Shown here in pieces: positions 13,090 through 26,615 of a DNA stretch of 64,000 bases; within the stretch, counting starts at the first letter, position 1, and each line of letters starts with the position of its first letter. The notes under the pieces were generated by a model. The model was not told where the DNA came from and made no database searches. It worked only from the letters and a program-made list of their open reading frames with translations. This DNA comes from Colletes latitarsis (Eukaryota; Arthropoda; Insecta; Hymenoptera; Colletidae): assembly GCF_051014445.1 (NCBI RefSeq), contig NW_027488379.1, positions 1,488,001 through 1,552,000 on the forward strand. The letters run 5' to 3'. The position numbers were made by a program, and so were the translations under genes.

Positions 13090-16000
13090 ATTAGAGGATA
13101 ACGCGGGTTATGTCTCGGTTAGGTCTGGGATTTGCCCTCATCTGACTCGTACTTTCGCATTTTTCGCATACTTGTTGGCCAGATCCAGGCCTTTTTCTGG
13201 TTTGGATCACGTAGTAACGTGGTTCCACACCGAAGCAGTCAATTAAAACTGTTTGCGATTAATATTTTAGGGGATATCGCCGGTTATGTCTCGGTTAGGT
13301 CTGGGATTTGCCCTCATCTGACTCGTACATTCGCACTTTTCGCATACTTGTTGGCCAGATCCTGGGCTTTCTCTGGTTTGGATCACGTAGTAATGTGGTA
13401 CCACACTGTCAATAAAAGCTGGTTCCGCTTAGTATTTGAAAGGATAACGCTGGTTATGCCTGTGTTAGTTCTGGTATTTGCAATCATCTGGCTCATACTT
13501 TCGCGTTTTTCGCATACTTGTTGGCCAGATCCTGGGTTTTTTCTGGTTTGGACCACGACGTAAAGTGGTACCACACAGAACCAGTCAACTAAACCTGTGT
13601 CCGATTAATATTTTAGAGGATAACGCCGGTTATGTCTCCGGTAGGTCTGGGATTTGTCCTCATCTGGCTCGTACTTTCGCGTTTTTCGCATACTTGTTGG
13701 CCAGATCCTGCGTTTTAACTGGTTTGGATCCCGCAGTAATGTGGTCCCACACCGAAGCAGTCAATTAAACCTGTTTGCGATTAATATTTTAGAGGATATC
13801 GCCGGTTATGTCTGGGTTAGGTCTGGTATTTGCCCTCATCTGGCTCGTACTTTCGCATTTTTCGCAAACTTGTTGGCCAGATCCTGGCCTTTTTCTGGCT
13901 TGGACCACGCAGTAATGTGGTGTCACACTGAAACAGCCAATTAATCCTGGTTCCGATTAGTATTTTAGAGGAGAACGCCGGTAATGTCTCGTTTGGTCTG
14001 GTATTTGCCCTCATCTGGCTCGTTCCTTCACATTTTTCGCATACTTGTTGGCCCGATCCTGGGTTTTTTCTGGTTTGGATCCCGTAGTAATGTGGTTCCA
14101 CACCGATACAGTCAATTAAACCTGGTTGCGATTAATATTTTAGAGGATAACGCGGGTTATGTCTCGGATAGGTCTAGGAATTGCCGTCATCCGTCTCGTA
14201 CTTTCGCGTTTTTCGCATACATGTTGGCCAGATCCTGCGTTTTATCTGGTTTGGATCCCGCAGTAATGTGGTTCCACACCGAAGCAGTCAATTAAACCTG
14301 TTTGCGATTAATATTTTAGAGGATATCGCCGGTTATGTCTGGGTTAGGTCTGGGCTTTGCCCTCATCTGCCTCGCACTTTCGCACTTTTCGCATACTTGT
14401 TGGCCAGATCCTGGGCTTTTTCTGGTTTGGATCACGTAGTAATGTGGTACCACATTGTCAATTAAAGCTGGTTCCGATTAGTACTTTAGAGGATAACGCT
14501 GGATATGTCTGTGTTAGTTCTGGTATTTGCAATCATCTGGCTCATACTTTCGCGTTTTCCGCATTGTTGTTGGCCAGATCCTGGGTTTTTTCTGGTTTGG
14601 ATCCCGTAGTAATGTGGCACTACACCGAAACAGTCAATTAAACCTGGTTGCGATTAATATTTTAGAGGATAACGCCGGTTATGTCTCGGTTAGGTCCGGG
14701 ATTTGTCCTCATCTGGCTTTCGCATGTTTCGCGTACTTTTTGGCCAGATCCTGGCCTTTTTCTGGTTTGGATCACGTAGTAATTTGGTACCACACTGAAA
14801 CAGTCAATAAAAGCTGGTTCCGATTAGTATTTTAGAGGATAACGCTGGTTATGTCTGGGATAGTTCTGGTATTTGCAATCATCTGGCTCATACTTTCGCG
14901 TTTTCCGCATTGTTGTTGGCCCGATCCTGGGTTTTTTCTGGTTTGGATCCCGTAGTAATGTGGTACCACACCGAAACAGTCAATTACACCTGGTTGCGAT
15001 TAATATTTTAGAGGATAACGCCGGTTATGTCTCGGTTAGGTCTGGCATTCGTCCTCATCTGGCTCATACTTTCGCGTTTTACGCATACTTCTTGGCCAGA
15101 TCCTCGGTTTTTTCTGGTTGCGATCCCATCGCAATGTGGTTCCACACCGAAACAGTCAATTAAACCTGGTTGCGATTAATATTTTGGAAGATAACGCCGG
15201 TTATGTCTAGGTTAGGTCTGGTATTTGCCCCCATCTCGCTCGTACTTTCGCATTTTTCGCATTCTTGTTGGCCCGATCCTGGGCTTTTTCTGGTTTGGAT
15301 CACGTAGTAATGTGGTACCACACTGAAACAGTCATTAAAACCATGTTCCGATGCGTATTTTAGTGGATAACGCTGGATATGTGAGGGTTAGTTCTGGTAT
15401 TTGCAATCATCTGGCTCATATATTCGCGTTTTTCGCATACTTGTTGGCCAGATCCTGGGCTTTTTCTGGTTTGGATCACGTAGTAATGTGGTACCACACT
15501 GAAACAGTCAATAAAAGCTGGTTCCGATTAGTATTTTAGAGGATACCGCTGGATATGTCAGGGTTAGTTCTGGTATTTGCAATCATCTGGCTCATATATT
15601 CGCGTTTTTCGCATACTTGTTGGCCAGATCCTGGGCTTTTTCTGGTTTGGATCACGTAGTAATGTGGTACCACACTGAAACAGTCAATAAAAGCTGGTTC
15701 CCATTAGTATTTTAGAGGATAACGCCGGTTATGTCTGTGTTAGTTCTGGTATTTGCAATCATCTGGCTCATACTTTCGCGTTTTTCGCACACTTGTTGGC
15801 CAGACCCTGGCCATTTTCTGGTTTGGATCACGTAGTAATATGGTACCACACTGAAACAGTCAATAGAAGCTGGTTCCGATAAGTACCTTAGAGGATAACG
15901 CTGGTTACGTCTGGGTTAGTTCTCGTATTTACTATCATCTAGCACATACTTTCGCGTTTTTCGCATACTTGTTGGCCAGATCCTCGGCTTTTTCTGGTTT

Positions 16001-16470
16001 GGATCACGTAGTAATGTGGTACTACACTGCAACTGTCAAGTAAACCTGGTTGCGATTAATATTTTAGAGGATAACGCTGGTTATGTCTGTGTTAGTTCTG
16101 GTATTTGCAATCATCTGGCTCATACTTTCGCGTTTTTCGCTTACTTGATGGCCTGATCCTAGCATTTTTCTGGTTCGGATCACGTAGTAATGTGGTACCA
16201 CACTGAAACGGCCAATAGAAGCTGGTTCCGATTAGTATTTTAGAGGATAACGCTGGTTATGTCTGGATTAGTTCTGGTATATGCTATCATCTGGCATATA
16301 CTTTCGCGTTTTTCGCATACTTGTCGGCCAGATCCTGGGCTTTTTCTGGTTTGGATCACGTAGTAATGTGGCACCACACTGAAACAGTCAATTAAACCTG
16401 GTTGCGATTAATATCATAGAGGATAACGCCGGTTATGTCTCGGGTAGGTCTGGGATTTGCCCACATCTGG
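13090..16470 (+). repeat. Segmental duplication, copy 1 (partner 18,350-21,201)
   Basis: Matching segments are 13,090-13,530 with 18,350-18,790, 14,300-14,870 with 19,559-20,129 (offset 5,259), and 15,391-16,470 with 20,122-21,201 (offset 4,731). The 528-bp change of offset is three monomers, present here at about 14,870-15,390 and absent downstream. The unmatched middle part shows replacement by other monomers, so the pair is a mosaic. Confidence 0.8.
13349..14019 (+). repeat. 1,049-bp tandem duplication, copy 2
   Basis: Partner of 12,300-12,970. Its first part is shared a third time at 18.35-18.79 kb, which shows successive rounds of block copying. Confidence 0.85.
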
Positions 16471-18349
16471 CTCGTACTTTCGCATTTTTCGCATTCTTGT
16501 TGGCCAGATCCAGGCCTCTTTCTGGTTTGGATCACGTAGTAATGCGGTACAACACCGAAACAGTCAATTAAATCTGGTTGCGCTAAATATTTTAGAGGAT
16601 AAAGCCGGTAATGTCTCGGTTTGGTCTGGTATTTACCCTCATCTGGCTCGTACTAACGCATTTTTCGCATACTTGTTGGCCAGATCCTGGCCTTTTTCTG
16701 GCTTGGACCACGTACGAATGTGGTACCACACCGAAACAGTCAATTAAACCTGGTTGCGAATAATATTTTAGAGGATAACGCCGGTTATGTCTCGGTTAGG
16801 TCTGGGATTTGCCCTCATCTGGATCGTACTTTCGCATTTTTCGCATACTTGTGGGCCAGATCCTGGGTTTTTTCTGGTTTGGATCCCGTAGTAATGTGGT
16901 TCCACAAAGAAACAGTCAATTAAACCTGGTTGAGATTAATATTTTAGAGGATAACGCCGGTTATGTCTCGGGTAGGTCTGGGATTTGTCCTCATCTGGCT
17001 CGTAGTTTCACGTTTTTCGCATACTTGTTGGCCAGATCCTGGCCTCTTTCTGGTTTGGATCACGTAGTAATGCGGCACCACACCGAAACAGTCAATTAAA
17101 CCTGGTTGCGATTAATATTTTAGAGGATAATGCTGGTTATGTCTCGGTGACGTCTGGGATTTGCCCCCATCTGGCTCGTACTTTCGCATTTTTCTCATAG
17201 TTGTTGAACAGATCCTGGGTTTTTTCTGGTTTGGATCTCGTAGTAATGTGGTACCACACTGAAACAATTAATTAAACCTGGTTGCAATTAATATTTTAGA
17301 GGATAACGCCGGTATGTCTCGGTTTGGTCTGGTACTTGCAATCATCTGGCTCATACTTTCGCATTTTTCGCATACTTGTTGGCCAGATCCTGGGTTTTTT
17401 CTGGTTTGGATCCCGTAGTAATGTGGTTCCACACCGAAACAGTCAATTGAACCTGGTTGCGATTAATATTTTAAAGGATAACGCCGGTTATGTCTCGGTT
17501 AGGTCTGGTATTTGCCCTCATCTGGCTCGGACTTTCGCATTTTTCGCATACTTGTTGGCCAGACCCTGGCCCTTTTCTGGTTTGGATCACGTAGTAAAGT
17601 GGCACCACACAGAACCAGTCAACTAAACCTGGTTGCGATTAATATTTTAGAGGATAACGCTGGTTATGTCTCGGTGACGTCTGGGATTTGCCCCCATCTG
17701 GCTCGTACTTTCTCATTTTTCTCATAGTTGTTGAACAGATCCTGGGTTTTTTCTGGTTTGGATCCCGTAGTAATGTGGTTCCACACCGAAACAGTCAATT
17801 GAACCTGGTTGCGATTAATATTTTAAAGGATAACGCCGGTTATGTCTCGGTTAGGTCTGGTATTTGCCCTCATCTGGCTCGGACTTTCGCATTTTTCGCA
17901 TACTTGTTGGCCAGACCCTGGCCCTTTTCTGGTTTGGATCACGTAGTAAAGTGGCACCACACTGAAACAGTCAATTAAACCTGGTTGCGAATAATATTTT
18001 AGAGGATAATGCTGGTTATGTCTGTGATAGTTCTGGTATTTGCAATCATCTGGCTCATACTTTCGCATTTTTCGCAAACTTGTTGGCCAGATCCTGGCCT
18101 TTTTCTGGCTTGGACCACGAAGTAAAGTGGTACCACACAGAACCAGTCAACTAAACCTGTGTCCGATTAATATTTTAGAGGATAACGCCGGTTATGTCTG
18201 GGTTAGGTCTGGTATTTGCCCTCATCTGGCTCGTACTTTCGCATTTTTCGCATACTTGTTGGCCAGATCCTAGACTTTTTCTGGTTTGGATCACGTAGTA
18301 GCGCGGTACCACACCGAAGCAGTCAATTACACCAGGTTGCGATTAATAT

Positions 18350-21201
18350 ATTAGAGGATAACGCGGGTTATGTCTCGGTTAGGTCTGGGATTTGACCTCA
18401 TCTGACTCGTACTTTCGCATTTTTCGCATACTTGTTGGCCAGATCCAGGCCTTTTTCTGGTTTGGATCACGTAGTAACGTGGTTCCACACCGAAGCAGTC
18501 AATTAAAACTGTTTGCGATTAATATTTTAGGGGATATCGCCGGTTATGTCTCGGTTAGGTCTGGGATTTGCCCTCATCTGACTCTTACATTCGCACTTTT
18601 CGCATACTTGTTGGCCAGATCCTGGGCTTTCTCTGGTTTGGATCACGTAGTAATGTGGTACCACACTGTCAATAAAAGCTGGTTCCGCTTAGTATTTGAA
18701 AGGATAACGCTGGTTATGCCTGTGTTAGTTCTGGTATTTGCAATCATCTGGCTCATACTTTCGCGTTTTTCGCATACTTGTTGGCCACATCCTGGGTTTT
18801 TTCTGGTTTGGATGCCGTAGTAATCAGGTTCCACACCGAAACAGACAATTGAACTGGTTGCGATTAATATTTCAGAGGATAACGCCGGTTATGTCTCCGG
18901 TAGGTCTGGGATTTGTCCTCATCTGGCTCGTACTTTCGCGTTTTTCGCATACTTGTTGGCCAGATCCTGCGTTTTATCTGGTTTGGATCTCGCAGTAATG
19001 TGGTTGCACACCGAAGCAGTCAATTAAACCTGGTTGCGAATAATATTTTAGAGGATAAAGCTGGTTATGTCTGTGATAGTTCTGGTATTTGCAATCATCT
19101 GGCTCATACTTTCGCTATTCTCATAGTTGTTGGCCAGATCCTGGGTTTTTTTCTGGTTTGGATCCCGTAGTAATGCGGTACCACACCGAAACAGTTAATT
19201 AAATCTGGTTGCGATTAATATTTTAGAGGATAATGACGGTAATGTCTCGGTTAGGTCTGGTATTTGCCCACATCTGGCTCGTACTTTCGCATTTTTCGCA
19301 TTCTTGTTGGCCAGATCCTAGACTTTTCCTGGCTTGGACCACGTAGTAATGTGGTACCACACCGATACAGTCAATTAAACCTGGTTGCGAATAATATTTT
19401 AGAGGATAACGCTGGTTATGCCTGGGATAGTTCTGGTATTTGCATTCATCTGGCTCATACTTTCGCGTTTTTCTCATAGTTGTCGGCCAGATCCTGGGTT
19501 TTTTCTGGTTTGGATCCCATAGTAATGTGGTTCCACACCGATACAGTCAATTAAACCTGTTTGCGATTAATATTTTAGAGGATATCGCCGGTTATGTCTG
19601 GGTTAGGTCTGGTATTTGCCCTCATCTGCCTCGTACTTTCGCACTTTTCGCATACTTGTTGGCCAGATCCTGGGCTTTTTCTGGTTTGGATCACGTAGTA
19701 ATGTGGTACCACATTGTCAATTAAAGCTGGTTCCGATTAGTACTTTAGAGGATAACGCTGGATATGTCTGTGTTAGTTCTGGTATTTGCAATCATCTGGC
19801 TCATACTTTCGCGTTTTCCGCATTGTTGTTGGCCAGATCCTGGGTTTTTTCTGGTTTGGATCCCGTAGTAATGTGGTACCACACCGAAACAGTCAATTAA
19901 ACCTGGTTGCGATTAATATTTTAGAGGATAACGCCGGTTATGTCTCGGTTAGGTCCGGGATTTGTCCTCATCTGGCTTTCGCATGTTTCGCATACTTTTT
20001 GGCCAGATCCTGGCCTTTTTCTGGTCTGGATCACGTAGTAATTTGGTACCACACTGAAACAGTCAATAAAAGCTGGTTCCGATTAGTATTTTAGAGGATA
20101 ACGCTGGTTATGTCTGGGATAGTTCTGGTATTTGCAATCATCTGGCTCATATATTCGCGTTTTTCGCATACTTGTTGGCCAGATCCTGGGCTTTTTCTGG
20201 TTTGGATCACGTGGTAATGTGGTACCACACTGAAACAGTCAATAAAAGCTGGTTCCGATTAGTATTTTAGAGGATAACGCTGGATATGTCAGGGTTAGTT
20301 CTGGTATTTGCAATCATCTGGCTCATATATTCGCGTTTTTCGCATACTTGTTGGCCAGATCCTGGGCTTTTTCTGGTTTGGATCACGTGGTAATGTGGTA
20401 CCACACTGAAACAGTCAATAAAAGCTGGTTCCCATTAGTATTTTAGAGGATAACGCCGGTTATGTCTGTGTTAGTTCTGGTATTTGCAATCATCTGGCTC
20501 ATACTTTCGCGTTTTTCGCACACTTGTTGGCCAGACCCTGGCCATTTTCTGGTTTGGATCACGTAGTAATGTGGTACCACACTGAAACAGTCAATAGAAG
20601 CTGGTTCCGATAAGTACCTTAGAGGATAACGCTGGTTACGTCTGGGTTAGTTCTCGTATTTGCTATCATCTGGCACATACTTTCGCGTTTTTCGCATACT
20701 TGTTGGCCAGATCCTCGGCTTTTTCTGGTTTGGATCACGTAGTAATGTGGTACTACACTGAAACTGTCAAGTAAACCTGGTTGCGATTAATATTTTAGAG
20801 GATAACGCTGGTTATGTCTGTGTTAGTTCTGGTATTTGCAATCATCTGGCTCATACTTTCGCGTTTTTCGCTTACTTGATGGCCTGATCCTAGCATTTTT
20901 CTGGTTCGGATCACGTAGTAATGTGGTACCACACTGAAACGGCCAATAGAAGCTGGTTCCGATTAGTATTTTAGAGGATAACGCTGGTTACGTCTGGATT
21001 AGTTCTGGTATATGCTATCATCTGGCATATACTTTCGCGTTTTTCGCATACTTGTCGGCCAGATCCTGGGCTTTTTCTGGTTTGGATCACGTAGTAATGT
21101 GGCACCACACTGAAACAGTCAATTAAACCTGGTTGCGATTAATATCATAGAGGATAACGCCGGTTATGTCTCGGGTAGGTCTGGGATTTGCCCTCATCTG
21201 G
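18350..21201 (+). repeat. Segmental duplication, copy 2 (partner 13,090-16,470)
   Basis: Downstream mosaic partner of the 13.1-16.5 kb block. It shares the unusual GATAAGTACCTTAGAGG (15,878; 20,610) and ATATCATAGAGGATAACG (16,411; 21,142) variants. Confidence 0.8.
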
Positions 21202-24200
21202 CTCGTACTAACGCATTTTTCGCATACTTGTTGGCCAGATCCTGGCCTTTTTCTGGCTTGGACCACGTAGTAATGTGGTACCACACCGAAACAGTCAATT
21301 AAACCTGGTTGCGAATAATATTTTAGAGGATAACGCCGGTTATGTCTCGGTTAGGTCTGGGATTTGCCCTCATCTGGATCGTACTTTCGCATTTTTCGCA
21401 TACTTGTTGGCCAGATCCTGGGTTTTTTCTGGTTTGGATCATCGTAGCAATGCGGTACCACACCGAAACAGTCATTTATACCTGGTTGCGGTTAATATTT
21501 TAGGGGATAACGCCGGTTTTGTCTGGGTTAGGTCTGGTATTTGCCCTCATCTGGCTCGAACTTTCGCATTTTTCTCATACTTGTTGGCCAGATCCTGGGC
21601 TTTATCTGGTTTGGATCACGTAGTAATGCGTTACCACACCGAAACAGTCAAATAAACCTGGTTGCGATTAATATTTTAGAGGATAACGCCGGTTATGTCT
21701 CGGTTAGTTCTGGGATTTGTCCTCATCTGGCTCGTTCTTCCGCATTTTTCGCATACTTGTTGGGCAGATCCTGGGCTTTTTCTGATTTGGATCACGTAGT
21801 AACGTGGTACCACACTGAAACAATTAATTAAACCTGGTTGCAATTAATATTTTAGAGGATAACGCCGGTATGTCTCGGTTTGGTCTGGTATTTGCAATCA
21901 TCTGGATCATATATTCGCATTTTTCTCATCCTTGTTGGCCAGATCCTGGCCTTTCTCTGGTTTGGATCACGTAGTAATGCGGTACCACACCGAAACAGTC
22001 AATTAAACCTGGTTGCGATTAATATTTTAGGGGATCTCGCCGGTTATGTCTGGGTTAGTTCTGGTACTTGCAATCATCTGGCTCATACTTTCGCATTTTT
22101 CGCATACTTGTTGGCCAGATCCTGGGTTTTTTCTGGTTTGGATCATCGTAGCAATGCGGTACCACACCGAAACAGTCATTTATACCTGGTTGCAATTAAT
22201 ATTTTAGAGGATAACGCCGGTATGTCTCGGTTTGGTCTGGTATTTGCAATCATCTGGCTCGTAGTTTCACGTTTTTCGCATACTTGTTGGCCAGATCCTG
22301 GCCTCTTTCTGGTTTGGATCACGTAGTAATGCGGCACCACACCGAAACAGTCAATTAAACCTGGTTGCGATTAATATTTTAGAGGATAACGCTGGTTATG
22401 TCTCGGTGACGTCTGGGATTTGCCCCCATCTGGCTCATACTTTCGCTATTCTCATAGTTGTTGGCCAGATCCTGGGTTTTTTTCTGGTTTGGATCCCGTA
22501 GTAATGCGGTACCACACCGAAACAGTTAATTAAATCTGGTTGCGATTAATATTTTAGAGGATAGTGACGGTAATGTCTCGGTTAGGTCTGGTATTTGCCC
22601 TCATCTGGCTCGGACTTTCGCATTTTTCGCATTCTTGTTGGCCAGATCCTGGCCTTATTCTGGCTTGGACCACGTAGTAATGTGGTACCACACCGAAACA
22701 GTCAATTAAACCTGGTTACGAATAATATTTTAGAGGATAACGCTGGTTATGCCTGGGATAGTTCTGGTATTTGCATTCATCTGGCTCATACTTTCGCGTT
22801 TTTCTCATAGTTGTCGGCCAGATCCTGGGTTTTTTCTGGTTTGGATCCCATAGTAATGTGGTTCCACACCGATACAGTCAATTAAACCTGGTTGCGATTA
22901 ATATTTTAGAGGATAACGCTGGTTATGTCTGGGTTAGTCCTAGTATTTGCAATCATCTGGCTCATACTTTCGCATTTTTCGCATACCTGTTGGCCAGATC
23001 CTGGGTTTTCTCAGGTTTGGATCCCGTAGTAATGTGGTTCCACAACGAAACAGTCAATTAAACCTGGTTGCGATTAATATTTTACAGGATAACGCCGGTT
23101 ATGTCTCGGTTAGGTCTAGGATTTGCCCCATCTGGCTCGTACTTTCGCATTTTTCGCATACTTGTTAGCCAGATCCTGGCCTCTTTCTGGTTTGGATCAT
23201 CGTAGCAATGCGGTACCACACCGAAACAGTCAATTATACGTGGTTGCGATTAATATTTTAGAGCATAGCGCCGGTTATGTCTCGGTTAGGTCTAGGATTT
23301 GCCCTCATTTGGATCGTACTTTCGCATTTTTCCCATACTTGTTGGCCAGATCCTGGGTTTTTTCTGGTTTGGATCCCGTAGTAATGTGGTTCCACACCGA
23401 AACAGTCAATTAAACCTAGTTGCGATTAATATTTTAGGGGATAACGCCGGTTACGTCTCGGTTAGGTCTGGGATTTTCCCTCATCTGACTCGTACTTTCG
23501 CATTTTTCGCATTCTTGTTGGCCCGATCCTGGGATGTTTCTGGTTTGGATCACGTAGTAATGTGTTACCACACTGAAACAGTCATTAAAAGCATGTTCCG
23601 ATTCGTATTTTAGAGGATAACGCTGGTTATGTCAGGGTTAGTTCTGGTATTTGCAATCATCTTGCTCAGACTTTCGCATTTTTCTCATCCATGTTGGCCA
23701 GATCCTGGCCTTTCTCTGGTTTGGATCACGTAGTAATGCGGTACCACACCGAAACAGTCAATTAAACCTGGTTGCGATTAGTATTTTAGAGGATAACGCT
23801 GGTTATGTTTCGGTTAGGTCTGGGATTTGCCCTCATCTGACTCGTACTTTCGCATTTTTCGCATACTTGTTGGCCAGATCCAGGCCTTTTTCTGGTTTGG
23901 ATCACGTAGTAACGCGGTACCACACCGAAACAGCCAATTACACCAGTTTGCGATTAATATTTTAGAGGATAACGCGGGTTATGTCTCGGTTAGGTCTAGG
24001 AATTGCCGTCATCCGTCTCGTACTTTCGCGTTTTTCGCATACATGTTGGCCAGATCCTGCGTTTTATCGGGTTTGGATCCCATAGTAATGTGGTTCCACA
24101 CCGATGCAGTCAATTAAACCTGTTTGCGATTAATATTTTAAGGGATATCGCCGGTTATGTCTCGGTTAGGTCTGGGATTTGCATTCATCTGGCTCATACT

Positions 24201-26615
24201 TTCGCGTTTTTCTCATAGTTGTTGGCCAGATCCTGGGTTTTTTCTGGTTTGGATCCCGTAGTAATGTGGTTCCACACCGAAACAGTCAATTAAACCTGGT
24301 TGCGATTAATATTTTACAGGATAACGCCGGTTATGTCTCGGTTTGGTCTGGGATTTGCCTCATCTGGCTCGTACTTTCGCATTTTTCGCATACTTGATAT
24401 ACAGATCCTGGCCTCTTTCTGGTTTGGATCATCGTAGCAATGCGGTACCACACCAAAACAGTCAGTTATACCTGGTTGCGATTAATATTTTAGAGGATTG
24501 CGCCGGTTATGTCTCGGTTAGGTCTGGGATTTGCCCTCATCTGGATCGTACTTTCGCATTTTTCGCATACTTGTTGGCCAGATCCTGGCCTTTTTCTGGT
24601 TTGGATCACGTAGTAATGTGGTACCACACTGAAACTGTCAATAGAAGCTGGTTCCGATTAGTATTTTAGAGGATAACGCTAGTTATGTCTGGGTTAGTTC
24701 TGGTATTTGCAATCATCTGGCTCATACTTTCGCGTTGTTCGCATACTTGTTGGCCAGATCCTGCGTTTTATCTGGTTTGGATCCCGCAGTAATGTGGTTC
24801 CACACCGAAACAGTCAATTAAACCTGGTTGCGATTAATATTTTAGAGGATAACGCCGGTTATGTCTCGGTTAGGTCTGGTATTTGCCCTCATCTGGCCCG
24901 TACTTTCGCGTTTTTCGCATACTTGTTGGCCAGATCCTGGGTTTTTTCTGGTTTGGATGCCGTAGTAATCAGGTTCCACACCGAAACAGACAATTGAACT
25001 GGTTGCGATTAATATTTTAGAGGATAACGCCGGTTATGTCACGGTTAGGTCTGGGCTTTGCCCTCATCTGCCTCGTTCTTTCGCGTTTTTCGCATACCTG
25101 TTGGCCAGTTCCTGGCCTTTTTCTGGTTTGGATCACGTAGTAATGTGGCACCACACTGAAACAGTCAATAGAAGCTGGTTCCGATTAGTATTTTAGAGGA
25201 TAACGCTGGATATGTCTGTGTTAGTTCTGGTATTTGCAATCATCTGGCTCATACTTTCGCGTTTTCCGAATTGTTGTTGGCCAGATCCTGGGTTTTTTCT
25301 GGTTTGGATCCCGTAGTAATGCGGTACCACACCGAAACAGTCAATTAAACCTGGTTGCGATTAATATTTTAGAGGATAACGCCGGTTATGTCTCGGTTAG
25401 GTCTGGCATTTGTCCTCATCTGGCTCGTACTTTCGCGTTTTTCGCATACTTGTTGGACAGATCCTGGCCTTTTTCTGGTTTGGATCCCGTAGTAATGAGG
25501 TTCCACACCGAAACAGTCAATTAAACTGGTTGCGATTAATATTTTAGAGGATAACGCCGGTTATGTCTCGGTTAGGTCTGGCATTTGTCCTCATCTGGCT
25601 CGTACTTTCGCGTTTTCCGCATTGTTGTTGGCCAGATCCTCGGTTTTTTCTGGTTTGGATCCCATCGCAATGTGGTTCCACAACGAAACAGTCAATTAAA
25701 CCTGGTTGAGATTAATATTTTAGAGGATAACGCCGGTTATGTCTCGGGTAGGTCTGGGATTTGTCCTCATCTGGCTCGTAGTTTCACGTTTTTCGCATAC
25801 TTGTTGGCCAGATCCTGGCCTCTTTCTGGTTTGGATCACGTAGTAATGCGGTACCACACCGAAACAGTCAATTAAACCTGGTTGCGATTAATATTTTAGA
25901 GGATAACGCTGGTTATGTCTCGGTTACGTCTGGGATTTGCCCCCATCTGGCTCATACTTTCGCTATTCTCATAGTTGTTGGCCAGATCCTGGGTTTTTTT
26001 CTGGTTTGGATCCCGTAGTAATGCGGTACCACACCGAAACAGTTAATTAAATCTGGTTGCGATTAATATTTTAGAGGATAATAACGGTAATGTCTCGGTT
26101 AGGTCTGGTATTTGCCCTCATCTGGCGCGTACTTTCGCATTTTTCGCATTCTTGTTGGCCAGATCCTGGCCTTTTTCTGGCTTGGACCACGTAGTAATGT
26201 GGTACCACACCGAAACAGTCAATTAAACCTGGTTGCGAATAATATTTTAGAGGATAAAGCTGGTTATGCCTGGGATAGTTCTGGTATTTGCATTCATCTG
26301 GCTCATACTTTCGCGTTTTCTCATAGTTGTTGGCCAGATCCTGGGTTTTTTCTGGTTTGGATCCCGTAGTAATGTGGTTCCACACCGATACAGTCAATTA
26401 AACCTGGTTGCGATTAATATTTTAGAGGATAACGCTGGTTATGTCTGGGTTAGTCCTAGTATTTGCAATCATCTGGCTCATACTTTCGCATTTTTCGCAT
26501 ACCTGTTGGCCAGATCCTGGGTTTTCTCAGTTTTGGATCCCGTAGTAATGTGGTTCCGCACCGAAACAGTCAATTAAACCTGATTGCGATTAATATTTTA
26601 CACGATAACGCCGGT

